Positions 7,926-18,200 of a stretch of DNA of 35,413 nucleotides are shown one piece after another. The DNA comes from Moorena sp. SIO3H5. GTDB taxonomy: Bacteria; Cyanobacteriota; Cyanobacteriia; Cyanobacteriales; Coleofasciculaceae. A program made the position numbers and the translations under genes. How positions within the stretch are numbered: the stretch's first letter is position 1; each line of letters starts with the position of its first letter. The notes beneath the pieces are model-generated. The model searched no databases. It saw only the letters and a list, made by a program, of their open reading frames with translations, and had not been told where the DNA came from. The stretch lies in contig NZ_JAAHHS010000041.1 of assembly GCF_010692395.1 (NCBI RefSeq), positions 1-35,413 on the forward strand, read 5' to 3'.

Positions 7926-9191
7926 TTAGCTGATCGGTGGTACGGTTAAGCCCTTAAGCGCCATCCTTTCTGCTGATGGGGTTAATCCCTTACTTTGAAT
8001 TAAAACCCCAAAGCCACCTAATCCCGTTGGATCGATCAACTGGTGTAACCGTTGGCGACGCTGCATAATGTTGATCACATCCTGTGCTGTTGCGTTCGCA
8101 TTTCCCCCTTCTGTGGGATCAGAAAGGGCAGCTATGCGATCGCCTAATCCCAATGCCATTAGAAACAACCCTTGCTTGGTGAAACCTACCTTACCTAAAC
8201 CACATAACTCTCCTTGTCGCTCTAAGGCAGTAAAATCCACATGAGCAGTAATGTCTTGTTCGCCGATATAACTATAGGGGTTATTATGGTGCCGGTGGCG
8301 ATAATAACACTGTAATGTTCCCTGATCACGGGCTGGCAAATAATACTTTTGGGCTGGATAGCCATAATCAATGGTTAGGACAAATCCCTGGTTTAACCGT
8401 TTCGCAACTGTTTTCATCCAATCCAGTGCGGCGAGATTCACCTCAGAGCGATAACCCTCTGGATAGGAACCAGAAAACAAATTAATACCTACCAAATCAA
8501 AATACTCTCTCAGTTGCGGTGTAGAAGGGGTATCTAAAACTTCTACAAACTTAATTTCATCGCCATCCTGCTCAACTGTTCCAATATAGATTTCTTTGAG
8601 ATCTCCTGCTTTCAGCACAACTTGGTGTACCGGTAACGCATCAACCAATTCGTTAGAAAAACAGCAACCAGTCAGGGAATTGTCTTCTATTTCTTCCCAA
8701 GAACACCACCGCACAGGTAACGAGGGCTGGTGATTGTCGAGTAATGGTAGTTTTAGTTTCAACAACAGCTGCTTCTGTTGAGCAATCATTGCTGTTGCTT
8801 TTTCCACAATGATGTAATTTACGGCACCATAGCAATCTGGGTAGTGCTGGTGCAAGTAAACTAGAACATCTGCGGCTAGGAGTCCCTGTCCTGCTCCCAT
8901 TTCCATCAAGGTAAAGGGTAATGGTTGTTCGAGGATATCCCACATTTGGGCAAACTGTTCAGCAAGTAATTCCCCGAAGTCTTTTCCTAGGTGGGGTGAG
9001 GTGAAAAAGTCTCCTGATGAACCAATGTTAACTGCACCACTGGCGTAGTAACCTAGCTGTGGATGGTATAGTGCTAAGTCCATGTACTGGGCAAAGGTAA
9101 TTTGCTGCTTGGGTGCTGTAGCAATGTGATTAGCAATTACCTGGGGTAGGGGTTGAGTAGATGGAAGGTTTGAATTCAAGAAATTAGTCAT
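7926..9191 (-). CDS. MidA-family class I SAM-dependent methyltransferase
   Basis: The protein matches the MidA/NDUFAF7 family. The mitochondrial members methylate an arginine of a complex I subunit; bacterial substrates are mostly unknown. Signatures are YMDLALYHPQLGYY near the start, GDFFTSP, the SAM-binding EMGAGQG, and FSNELVDALPVHQ. I place the start at the ATG at 9189-9191 rather than the upstream ATG at 9230, because the extra 13 residues are encoded by a CTATCAG tandem repeat; this gives 421 residues. In cyanobacteria a role in maturing the NDH-1 complex is conceivable but not shown here. The upstream region is repeat-filled, so promoter signals could not be picked out. Confidence 0.85.
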   Translation of the reverse strand: MTNFLNSNLPSTQPLPQVIANHIATAPKQQITFAQYMDLALYHPQLGYYASGAVNIGSSGDFFTSPHLGKDFGELLAEQFAQMWDILEQPLPFTLMEMGAGQGLLAADVLVYLHQHYPDCYGAVNYIIVEKATAMIAQQKQLLLKLKLPLLDNHQPSLPVRWCSWEEIEDNSLTGCCFSNELVDALPVHQVVLKAGDLKEIYIGTVEQDGDEIKFVEVLDTPSTPQLREYFDLVGINLFSGSYPEGYRSEVNLAALDWMKTVAKRLNQGFVLTIDYGYPAQKYYLPARDQGTLQCYYRHRHHNNPYSYIGEQDITAHVDFTALERQGELCGLGKVGFTKQGLFLMALGLGDRIAALSDPTEGGNANATAQDVINIMQRRQRLHQLIDPTGLGGFGVLIQSKGLTPSAERMALKGLTVPPIS

Positions 9192-9565
9192 GAGACTTCT
9201 TGCAAAAGGTAAGCATTCAGCTATCAGCATTCAGCTATCAGCATTCAGCAGTCAGCTTTGTGGCACAGGCTTTGGCCTTGGCCAAAAGGCCACGCGGGGC
9301 GCGTTTGGCCACGCTGTGCGAACGATGCTGGGAGGTAACTCAGCATTATTGGAATGCTGACTTGTTGTCTTGATCCAGTCGCTCATGGGGGAAACCCCCT
9401 GTTCCCTTGCTGCATCGCTTATTCAAAAGCTGAACGCGCACGCGTGCGCGTAGCGCATTAGCAGCTCAAGTAGCGTGCGCATAGGCTGATAGCTGATAGC
9501 TGATAGCTGATAGCTTACGTCAATTTTCTTCTCCCTACTCCCTACTCCCTACTCCCTACTCCCTT
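9192..9565. repeat. Dense repeat cluster: heptamers, GGCC repeat, palindrome
   Basis: From left to right: AGCATTCAGCTATC units (9210-9256); a long GGCC-type repeat (9271-9323) ending GCTGTGCGAAC; a TGATCCAGTCGCT hairpin repeat (9368-9420); the 16-bp perfect palindrome CGCGCACGCGTGCGCG (9435-9450); GATAGCT heptamers (about 9485-9515); and CTCCCTA heptamers (about 9531-9563). No gene fits. The combination of hairpin repeat and palindrome recurs in reverse order and orientation at 31036-31087. Confidence 0.85.
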
Positions 9566-9574
9566 TTTTATAGC

Positions 9575-11311
9575 TTAAGTAGACACTTTTTTCTTAGCCG
9601 TGAATACGCCCTTGGGTTGAGTAATCACTGCTTGAGTCACCACCCCACCATTATCCATAGTGAAGTTAATACTATATCCTGGTAAATCCTTAAAATAAAA
9701 TTCGGTTCCTTGGTAACGAACTAACTCTATCTCTTGCTGACTAGCTAATGACATAAATAGTTTATTATCTTTTATCAAGATAGTCATAGATTGACCAGAA
9801 ATGTCATAGTCACCCACAAATTTATCCATAAAACTAGTGGTTAAAATGCTTTGGTCAGGGATTCGTTCAAATACAATATCCCTCACCTTCGGTTCTAGAG
9901 GTATGGACAGTCTCTGAATAGTTCCTTTGGGGTCATTAAAGAATGATAATAGTTGAAAATTATCAGAACCCTCTGATAGTAATTCAAAACTATCATAGTG
10001 GTAGTGCTTTAGTTCCGCAACGATGGAATTATAAGTTGCCGTTAACTGCTGATCTTTGAGCGCAATGGAAACTATTCCGTATCCGGGATGCTCAAAATCT
10101 CCTGTGTAATCTTCTAGGGGATGTGAGGGTTGAGTGCCAGTTTTAGGCTGTGGTTTGGTGTTCTGTTTGCCTTGTTCAGCCGCTTGTTTAGCTTCCTCAA
10201 GCTTACTCTTAATCCTTTCATTCCAAGGAACTTCGTCGAGACCGAGCAAGCGATCGCAAATGTGATAAGTTATAATACTTCGCAATTCGGTTCCTTGGAG
10301 ATTGGTGAGAACTACCACACCAATTTTATCTTGAGGCATCAACGTTGTCAGGGCAAAAAATCCGTCAATACCACCCCCATGCTGAACGTGATTATGACCT
10401 CGGTAGGCAGTGAGGTTCCATCCTAATCCATAAGAGGAATGCCAGATTTCCGGATACCCAAGGGATGACGGCATCACGATTTGTGGCGTATACATCTCAG
10501 TAAGAAGATCAGGGTTGATAATCTGCTTATCCTCATAGTTTCCCTGGTTTTGATGGAGTAGAAGCCACTTCGCCATATCAGTAACATTGGAATTAATAGA
10601 GCCAGCAGGACCAATCGTGTCGATATTGCGAAATGGGATGGCTTTAACTACGTCATCTTTCTCTCGATAAGGAAGGGAAAAATCGTCAGTCTCCTGGGAT
10701 TTGACAACGGAAAAATTGCTGTCTACCATCGACAAGGGATTAAAAATTTCCTGCTGAACAAATTCTTCCCAGCTGCTCTCGGCAATTTGACCGACTAAGT
10801 AGCCAGCCGTCATGTACATCAAATTTTGATACTGATAGACACTCCGCAATTCATGATTAGGTTCGAGATACTGTAAGCGCTCAACTATTTCTTTACGAGT
10901 GAAAGGACTGTTATACCACATGGAAAAATGACCGGGTAAGCCAGAACGATGAGTGACTAGGTCACGGAGAGTCATGTGTTCACTAGCATAGGAATCGTAT
11001 AATTTAAACGTGGGCAGATAATGTCTAACCGGTTTATCCCAATTTAATTTTCCTCGCTCAGCCAAGATGCCCATAGCCATTGTGGTAAACGCTTTAGTGC
11101 AAGACCCAATGGCAAAGAGGGTTTTAGAGGTTACTTTTAAGCCTTTTTCTACATCCCTAAAACCAAAGCCTTCACAAAAGATGATATCGCTATCGTGAAC
11201 AATAGCGACAGCCAGCCCTGGGACTTTCCACTCTTCCATTCTCTCGTTGATAAAATCACTAAGACCTTCCATTAGTGGCTCTCCATTGATGTTTATTTCA
11301 GAAGTTTCCAC
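9575..11311 (-). CDS. Serine hydrolase, class C beta-lactamase/PBP fold, with C-terminal extension
   Basis: This 578-residue protein has the active-site triad of the family: S70-C-T-K73, Y161-Q-N163, and H311-G-G. Members include DD-peptidases, esterases and D-amino-acid peptidases, so the substrate is open. After the catalytic domain (to about 370) there is a Lys/Gln/Pro linker near 375-395, then a beta-rich C-terminal part resembling the DUF3471 domain often attached to these hydrolases. No signal peptide is seen, which argues against a periplasmic cell-wall role unless the start lies elsewhere. The ATG start at 11309-11311 is followed by a short lead-in before the domain. Upstream DNA has ACTTCCCAC tandem units. 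Confidence 0.85.
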   Translation of the reverse strand: METSEININGEPLMEGLSDFINERMEEWKVPGLAVAIVHDSDIIFCEGFGFRDVEKGLKVTSKTLFAIGSCTKAFTTMAMGILAERGKLNWDKPVRHYLPTFKLYDSYASEHMTLRDLVTHRSGLPGHFSMWYNSPFTRKEIVERLQYLEPNHELRSVYQYQNLMYMTAGYLVGQIAESSWEEFVQQEIFNPLSMVDSNFSVVKSQETDDFSLPYREKDDVVKAIPFRNIDTIGPAGSINSNVTDMAKWLLLHQNQGNYEDKQIINPDLLTEMYTPQIVMPSSLGYPEIWHSSYGLGWNLTAYRGHNHVQHGGGIDGFFALTTLMPQDKIGVVVLTNLQGTELRSIITYHICDRLLGLDEVPWNERIKSKLEEAKQAAEQGKQNTKPQPKTGTQPSHPLEDYTGDFEHPGYGIVSIALKDQQLTATYNSIVAELKHYHYDSFELLSEGSDNFQLLSFFNDPKGTIQRLSIPLEPKVRDIVFERIPDQSILTTSFMDKFVGDYDISGQSMTILIKDNKLFMSLASQQEIELVRYQGTEFYFKDLPGYSINFTMDNGGVVTQAVITQPKGVFTAKKKVST

Positions 11312-11330
11312 GCCAGTTGCTCATCTGACT

Positions 11331-11372
11331 CCCCACACTTCCCACACTTCCCACACTTCCCACACTCCTCCC
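11331..11372. repeat. ACTTCCCAC nonamer tandem repeat
   Basis: About four head-to-tail copies of a 9-bp unit lie just upstream of the serine hydrolase gene, between it and pedR. Confidence 0.8.
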
Positions 11373-11508
11373 ACTCCCCTTTCCGCAATTCCTCTTTGTC
11401 CGGTTTACTGATAATCTATTCATTCACCCATAGCAGATATCGTGAAGCGGTTCACCGTTGGCGGTAAAATTAGATAAGATAGGTATATCTACTAGAGAAA
11501 AATTACTT

Positions 11509-11778
11509 ATGGCTAGTGGTAAATCCCAGACTACCGCAACTCTCTCTCAGCGGGAAGTGCAAATCATCGAACATGTAGCGGCTGGTTTAACCAATCTCGA
11601 GATTGCTCAGGAGCTGGCAATCAGTAAGCGCACTGTTGATAATCATATCAGTAACATTCTGACCAAAACCTCCACTGATAACCGGGTTGGTTTGGTTCGT
11701 TGGGCCTTAAAGTGGGGCAAAGTTTGCTTGAATGATGTCAATTGCTGTCCTTTACCAGCCCCTGGTCAAACCAAGTGA
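11509..11778 (+). CDS. pedR: PedR-like small LuxR-type transcriptional regulator
   Basis: The protein is essentially a lone LuxR-type helix-turn-helix: LSQREVQIIEHVAAGLTNLE, then AQELAISKRTVDNHISNIL. From the ATG at 11509 it is 89 residues with cysteines at 73, 79 and 80. As I recall, Synechocystis PedR (Ssl0564) is also about 89 residues and is inactivated through a thioredoxin-reduced cysteine at position 80, linking photosynthetic electron flow to transcription. The longer frame from TTG at 11458 would add 17 residues and spoil that agreement, so I prefer the ATG. It sits divergently from the serine hydrolase, with no operon partner. Confidence 0.75.
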   Translation: MASGKSQTTATLSQREVQIIEHVAAGLTNLEIAQELAISKRTVDNHISNILTKTSTDNRVGLVRWALKWGKVCLNDVNCCPLPAPGQTK

Positions 11779-12183
11779 TACCAATCACTCATCCAGTCCC
11801 GGAGACTATTGAATCATTACTTAACTGATAGTTTTCACAGTCGGCTTGAAGCTAGGATTAGGCAGTTTTGCTCAGGTGGCTTTGATCAAGTCACCAGTTC
11901 ATTACATCGGTGCCACTCGCAACCGCCCAGCGACTGAGCAAGAAACCCATTATTATATAAGTCACACTGGCATAATTAGTTTACTTGTCCAGAGTGACTT
12001 CTAAACTTTTGGCTGACTGCTGATAACTAAAAACTGATATCTAAAAGCTGATCACTCAAAGTTGACCGCTCAAGGTATATCTTAAGTATATCTTAAGATA
12101 TTTTTAGCGATCGCGCGCAATCTTTGTGTAATATCCCCCATACCTATTTAGGCGTTGGGTAGATATCGTCGATATCTAGACCA
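11779..12183. other. Gap between convergent genes with a hairpin and palindrome
   Basis: No gene is visible. An imperfect stem has arms AAGTCACaCTGG (11959-11970) and CCAGaGTGACTT (11989-12000), with an A/A mismatch. An 11-bp unit GTATATCTTAA is repeated at 12075-12085 and 12086-12096, the second forming the palindrome ATATCTTAAGATAT (12089-12102) followed by T5. Lying between convergent pedR and the DUF4342 gene, either structure could act in termination. Confidence 0.4.
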
Positions 12184-12540
12184 CTATTCCTTTCGTTCTA
12201 CCACTACTTTCAATCGAGCCGCCAATGCTCCGATCGCTCCGAGGGCGAGTAACCAAGGAGCCAAGAAAATAGCAGTCACTCCTCCTAATACTCCAAAAGT
12301 TAGCGGAATCTCCAACAAAATCCGATCCTGCTCATTTTTGATCATAATTCGGCGAATATTCCCCTGATTAATTAGGTCTTTAACTTTGTCAATCAGGTCA
12401 TTACCACTAATACTGAATTCTTCGACACTGACCTTTGGCTGAACATCTGGCTCTATGGAATTGGAGTGATTGTTTATTTGTTGATCAGTTGGTTCATTCA
12501 TGGTAGGCTGCTTAGACACCGTAGTTGTAATTATGGTCAT
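12184..12540 (-). CDS. DUF4342 domain-containing protein
   Basis: This 118-residue protein has a polar, low-complexity N-terminus (about 1-38), then a segment like the DUF4342 family: VEEFSISGNDLIDKVKDLI and RRIMIKNEQDRILLEIPL. A hydrophobic stretch around 82-106 follows, and a basic C-terminus. The family combines a small UBA-like part with a membrane-associated part; its function is not known. The ATG start is at 12538-12540. It is divergent from trpB, with 113 bp between the listed starts. Confidence 0.75.
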   Translation of the reverse strand: MTIITTTVSKQPTMNEPTDQQINNHSNSIEPDVQPKVSVEEFSISGNDLIDKVKDLINQGNIRRIMIKNEQDRILLEIPLTFGVLGGVTAIFLAPWLLALGAIGALAARLKVVVERKE

Positions 12541-12653
12541 TACTTTTCTACATTAGCTCAAAAATAATTGTTAATGTTGATACAAAATGCTATAGGACTG
12601 GTGGTAGAGGATTTTGGGTTTTATAATAAATAGTCGAGATGTTCGTTCTATAA

Positions 12654-13934
12654 TTGCTTGACACCGCTGTGACTAAAACCCCCCTACCCCTTAGTATCGG
12701 TGACCATAGGGATCACCACACCCAACAACCGGACGCTTTGGGACGTTTTGGGAAATTTGGTGGTAAATATGTTCCAGAAACCCTGATGCCTGCTCTGAGT
12801 GAACTAGAGCAGTCTTTTGAGCAATACCGTAATGACCCGGATTTCCAACAGGAACTACAACAACTGCTACGAGACTATGTGGGACGTCCTAGTCCTCTGT
12901 ATTTTGCTGAACGTCTGAGTAACTACTATACCAAATCTGATGGTAGTGGACCACGGATTTATCTAAAACGGGAAGATTTAAATCACACCGGTGCTCACAA
13001 AATAAATAATGCTCTGGCTCAGGCATTGTTAGCCCAGCGCATGGGTAAGCGGCGCATCATTGCTGAAACGGGAGCGGGTCAGCATGGTGTGGCTACCGCA
13101 ACAGTATGTGCTCGGTTTGGTCTCGAATGCGTCATTTATATGGGCGTTCAGGACATGGAACGGCAATCCCTGAATGTGTTTCGGATGCGTCTACTGGGAG
13201 CAACGGTGCAACCGGTATCCGCTGGAACCGGTACTCTCAAGGATGCTACCTCGGAAGCGATTCGAGATTGGGTGACAAATGTGGAAACCACTCACTATAT
13301 CCTTGGGTCAGTGGCAGGTCCTCATCCTTACCCAAAAATGGTGCGGGATTTCCATGCTGTGATTGGCCAGGAAACTAGGGCTCAATGCTTGGAAAAATGG
13401 GGCGGTTTGCCGGATATATTGTTAGCTTGTGTTGGGGGTGGCTCCAATGCCATGGGTCTGTTCCATGAGTTTGTTAATGAACCCACTGTGCGGTTGATTG
13501 GCGTGGAAGCAGCAGGCGCTGGTGTAAATTCTGCTAAACATGCGGCTACCCTCACTCTTGGACGACCAGGAGTGTTGCACGGGGCAATGAGTTATTTACT
13601 CCAAGACCAAGATGGTCAGGTGATCGAAGCTCACTCGATTAGTGCTGGCTTGGATTATCCTGGTGTCGGTCCTGAGCATAGCTATTTGAAGGATAGCAGT
13701 CGGGCAGAGTATTATAGTGTTACAGACAAAGAAGCGGTGGCTGCGTTTCAACGGTTGTCTGAGCTGGAGGGAATTATACCGGCACTGGAAACATCTCATG
13801 CGATCGCATATCTCGAAACTCTGTGTCCCCAACTCAGTGGTAATCCCCAAATCGTGATTAACTGTTCCGGTCGGGGTGATAAGGATGTGCAAACCGTTGC
13901 TAAATTTATCTCAGATCAGACCTCGAAAGATTAA
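12654..13934 (+). CDS. trpB: Tryptophan synthase beta chain
   Basis: TrpB condenses indole with L-serine to tryptophan using PLP, in complex with TrpA. The 426-residue frame is full length. It shows [19 protein letters not shown] near the start, the PLP lysine in [13 protein letters not shown] (K116 by this start), [12 protein letters not shown], the phosphate-binding GGGSNAMG, and a late NCSGRGDKD. The listed start is TTG; a TATAAT hexamer at 12649-12654 overlaps it. If that is a real -10 box, translation probably begins at GTG 12669, five residues later. No trpA lies nearby, as is usual in cyanobacteria, where trp genes are scattered. Confidence 0.95.
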   Translation: MLDTAVTKTPLPLSIGDHRDHHTQQPDALGRFGKFGGKYVPETLMPALSELEQSFEQYRNDPDFQQELQQLLRDYVGRPSPLYFAERLSNYYTKSDGSGPRIYLKREDLNHTGAHKINNALAQALLAQRMGKRRIIAETGAGQHGVATATVCARFGLECVIYMGVQDMERQSLNVFRMRLLGATVQPVSAGTGTLKDATSEAIRDWVTNVETTHYILGSVAGPHPYPKMVRDFHAVIGQETRAQCLEKWGGLPDILLACVGGGSNAMGLFHEFVNEPTVRLIGVEAAGAGVNSAKHAATLTLGRPGVLHGAMSYLLQDQDGQVIEAHSISAGLDYPGVGPEHSYLKDSSRAEYYSVTDKEAVAAFQRLSELEGIIPALETSHAIAYLETLCPQLSGNPQIVINCSGRGDKDVQTVAKFISDQTSKD

Positions 13935-14494
13935 GAAAATAAAAAAAGAAGTAGGACATGTTAAGTGTCAAGGGTAAATTGTAAACTACGATACAGTAAT
14001 TCCCAGAAATTAAAAATTCCCAGACATTAGAGCGTAGCTTTTTGCCAGCCTGCTCATGCCAACACCATTGGTCAAAATTAGTTTGGGAATGCTGATATTT
14101 ACTGCTGATATTTACTGTGGAATTAACCCAAGTTTTTATCAAGGGTTCTTAACTCTAGTAACCACTGTGATTTAGTTGCTAGTTATGGTGCTATAACATC
14201 GCTTTACAGCGATAACTAACATTACTAACTAACACTACTATCTAACACTACTATCTAACACTACCGGTAGTGGTTAATCTCAGTGGTTACTCTCATCTTC
14301 ACGGAAAACTATGCCGCAGAAATTCTGATCATGGGAACAGAAAGGGTACCCCATAGGAGCATCGAATAAACCAAATCCTGGGAGTTATCCCTAACAATAC
14401 TATCCCATCAAAGATTATCCCATCAAAACTATCGCATCAAACACTATCCCATCCAACAAGCTTCTAGAAACTACAACCTATAACCTTTGAACCA
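13935..14494. other. 560-bp gap with short tandem repeats
   Basis: Tandem units of roughly 13 bp (CTAACACTACTAT) run at about 14218-14265, followed by CCGGTAGTGG. Words of the type ATCCCATCAA recur at about 14400-14455 just before the RNase D gene. The minus-strand frame 13906-14142 overlaps the end of trpB and has no protein-like features. No promoter can be assigned with confidence. Confidence 0.5.
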
Positions 14495-15145
14495 ATGAGC
14501 AACACAACTGTAATCGAAGAATTGAAGGATTTTCAAGTTTGCGATCGCGATTTACCCGAATCTATATGCCAAGAGTATCTAAGGGCAGATTCCCTCGCGG
14601 TGGATACCGAAACCATGGGACTGATTTACCAACGCGATCGCTTATGTCTTGTACAGCTGTGTGATCCCCAAGGACGAGTCACCTTTGTCCGCATTGACAA
14701 AGGACAAACCGAAGCACCCCGATTAAAACAGTTGTTAGAAGCGACTAATGTGCTCAAAGTGTTTCACTTTGCTAGGTTTGATGTCGCTATGCTCAGGCAA
14801 AATCTCGGTATTGAAGTTAATCCAGTATTCTGCACCAAGATTGCTAGTAAGTTAGCCCGCACCTATACGAGTAGCCATGGTCTCAAAGAATTGGTCAAAG
14901 AGCTAGAACGGATAGATTTGGATAAAAGTGCTCAGAGTTCTGACTGGGGTAATGTTGCTAACCTCTCTGATCAGCAGTTAGAATACGCTGCTAATGATGT
15001 GCGCTACTTGTTAAATGTGCGGCAAAAACTGATCAATATGCTGGAACGGGAAGACCGTTGGGAACTAGCTCAACAGTGCTTTGAAGCGTTACCGACTATG
15101 GTATCTCTGGATTTGTTGCACTATCGAGATGTATTTGAACATTGA
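14495..15145 (+). CDS. RNase D-like 3'-5' exonuclease (single DEDDy domain)
   Basis: The DEDDy exonuclease signature is complete: D37-T-E39 in VDTETMGL, D96 in HFARFDVAML, and Y164 with D168 in YAANDVRYLL. At 216 residues it is only the catalytic domain, lacking the HRDC domains of E. coli RNase D (375 residues); short stand-alone forms are common in cyanobacteria. It likely trims RNA 3' ends, perhaps tRNA precursors. The ATG start is well placed. It stands alone, 109 bp before the large hybrid kinase gene on the same strand. Confidence 0.85.
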   Translation: MSNTTVIEELKDFQVCDRDLPESICQEYLRADSLAVDTETMGLIYQRDRLCLVQLCDPQGRVTFVRIDKGQTEAPRLKQLLEATNVLKVFHFARFDVAMLRQNLGIEVNPVFCTKIASKLARTYTSSHGLKELVKELERIDLDKSAQSSDWGNVANLSDQQLEYAANDVRYLLNVRQKLINMLEREDRWELAQQCFEALPTMVSLDLLHYRDVFEH

Positions 15146-15254
15146 AGAATCACAGACTGCTAAGTAAAGTTTAACAAACAGTCTCTCAAGCTCAAATGAT
15201 CCAACTTAAACTAGTAGAGGGGGGTGTGACCCATAGCTCCTCCAGCAGATACCA

Positions 15255-18200
15255 GTGAAACATATGTTTAGTTGGAAACGTGCCCAAATCCCCTTGTGTT
15301 TGGGCGCTTTTTTGATATCAGTACTGATTAGCCTATTAACCATCCCACCTAGTCAAGCACAATCTCAGGCATCTAAAATCTTGCCGCCATTGGAGATTAC
15401 CCAAGGATGGCAGTATCTCTGGGGTGATGTTTCTATCAATAACCTCCATGATGCCAAGGTTTGTACTAAGGTCGAGAGTGCCAAGGGCAACCTTTGCTGG
15501 CAACCATTTACATTTCCAGAAAGACTATGGAAGTCACAGGCAGATCAACAGCAAAACAATGTTTGGTTAAGGGTTAGATTACCAGAGGGTAAATGGCAAT
15601 CTCCCACTCTTTATCTCGGAGCAGTTCCCAATATACTAGAAGCTTATTTAGATGAAGAACTGATTTATACCCGATTATCTCCTCACTCATTGCCTCCAAC
15701 TAATGGTGAAGGGTATCAATGGCCAATTGTTCCTATTGATTCAAATTTTTCCGGCAAATTATTGTTCATTAATGTTTACGTCGGGACTGAGCAGTCTATT
15801 TACATCGGATTTTTCGACCGGATAGTTATTGGTTCTAAATTTAACGTAATTCGGTGTTTGTTCAAAGACGAAATCAGCACCGTTTTAGGATGTATTTTTA
15901 TTTTAATTGGGCTGTGGTTTAGTTTAACCTGTTTATTCCGGTCTCAAGATAAACGATTGATTCTATCCTTTGCATTATTAGCCATAGCTGGTGGCATTTA
16001 CAACCTTAGCCAATCAAGCATTGTTCCCTTATTATTTAAGGATTCCCTGAATTGGGAGTTTAGTCGATATACGGCATTTTGTTTTCTTCCTATTCTGAGC
16101 CTTATTGGTTTTGAACAAATATTTGGCTCAGGCTATTTTTCCATAATCCAGCGGTTATGGCAAATTCACCTAATTTATTCGGTCATTTCTTTAGGATTAA
16201 TTGTTATCTACCACAGTTCCTGGTTGTATGAGATATCTATTGATCACTACTTGCTTCTGGGTAGTACAATAATTTTATTGCTTCATGCTATTCCTATAGC
16301 TATTAATAAAAAAAACTATTATGCCAAACTATTTAGTTTCGGATTATCTATCCTGGCTATAACAGGAATGCATGATATTTTAGTTTATCGCTTTGAACCG
16401 GAAAATTGGTATCAGCGATTCTATCCTTGGGGAATGTTGATGTTTATCCTATCCTTAGGATTAATTTTAGAACGACGATTTGCTGAAACCAGGCGACTAC
16501 TACGGGAGTATAACCAGAAGCTAGAAACTAAGAATGCTGCTCTTCAGGAAATGGATCAGCTCAAAAATGAATTCTTAGCCAATACATCTCATGAACTTAA
16601 AACCCCTCTGAATGGCATTATTGGCATTGCTGAATCCCTGATTGATGGAGCAACAGGTGAGTTATCCCAGCCAACAGCATCGAATCTTTCTCTGATTGTC
16701 TCTAGTGGTAAACGGTTAACTCAGCTTGTTAACGATTTACTGGATTTTTCTGCTCTCAAGCATAAACAAATTAACCTGAGAATCAAGCCAGTGGGGATGC
16801 GAGAAATAACAGAAGTTGTTTTATTGCTATCCCGTCCCCTTGTTGGTAATAAAAATATACAATTGATTAATCAAGTTTCATCATATAGTCCCCCAGTCGA
16901 TGCTGATGAAAACCGACTCCAACAGATTCTCTATAATTTAGTGGGTAATGCCATTAAATTTACTGAACGTGGTACCATTAAAGTATCAGCAGAGGTGGTA
17001 AAGTCTTATGTTAAAATTACCGTTTCTGATACAGGTATTGGTATCCCACCTGATAAGTTAGACCGAATTTTTGAAGCCTTTGAACAAGGAGATGGTTCCA
17101 TTAATCGGAAATATGGAGGAGTGGGGTTAGGTTTAGCGGTTACTAAAAAACTGGTGCAGCTCCACGGCGGAGATATTGATGTGGAGTCTACCCCAAACCT
17201 TGGGTCACAGTTTAGTTTTACCCTACCGATATCAACAGGTAAAGTAGAGAGGAAACAGCGAGAGAAAGTTTCCCAGGTTCAGAATTATTTGGCGATGGCA
17301 AATGACTCACATCACCTGATATCTGATCACCTGATGTCTGATCAGCTGATGTCTAATCAGCTGATGTCTAATCACCTAATCTCTGATCAGAACTTATCAT
17401 CACCAACTGTCGAAGCCTTTAACATCTTGATTGTAGATGATGAACCAGTAAATCTTCAGGTTTTGGTCAACCATCTTTCTCTGCATAACTATAATATTAC
17501 TCAAGCAGTTAATGGCCTAGATGCATTTACAAAAATTTGCCAAGGATGCAGACCAGACTTGATTTTGCTGGATATTATGATGCCGAAAATGACCGGCTAT
17601 GAGTTCTGCAAAAAAATCCGTGAGCAATTTCTACCCAATGAACTCCCTGTAGTATTATTAACCGCTAAAAATCAGATCTCAGATTTGGTAGCAGGATTTG
17701 CAGCAGGAGCGAATGATTATTTAACTAAGCCCATCTCCAAGAATGAATTGCTAGCACGAATTAAGACTCATCTTCAGTTAGCCAAAATTAATGTAGCTTA
17801 TGGACGCTTTGTGCCTCGGGAGTTTCTACAATTTTTAGAAAGGGAAAGTATTCTTGATGTCCAATTAGGGGACAATGTCCAAAAAGAGATGACAGTACTT
17901 TTTTCGGATATTCGTTCTTTTACTACTTTATCAGAGATGATGTCACCGGAAGAAAATTTTAATTTTATCAACGGCTATTTAAGTCGAGTAAGTCCAGTGA
18001 TTCGTAATTATAACGGCTTCATTGATAAATATATTGGTGATGCGGTGATGGCCTTGTTTCCCGAAAAAGCTAATCATGCCCTAAACGCAGCCATTGAGAT
18101 GCAAAAGCAAGTTTATCTTTATAACTCCCATCGGCACAATAGTGGTTATGAAGCGATTGCGATTGGTATTGGTTTGCACAAAGGGAGTTTAATTTTAGGC

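Noticed and set aside
7676..7933. 85-residue frame
   Set aside because: Begins in GGGAATC heptamers and continues through a hairpin repeat.
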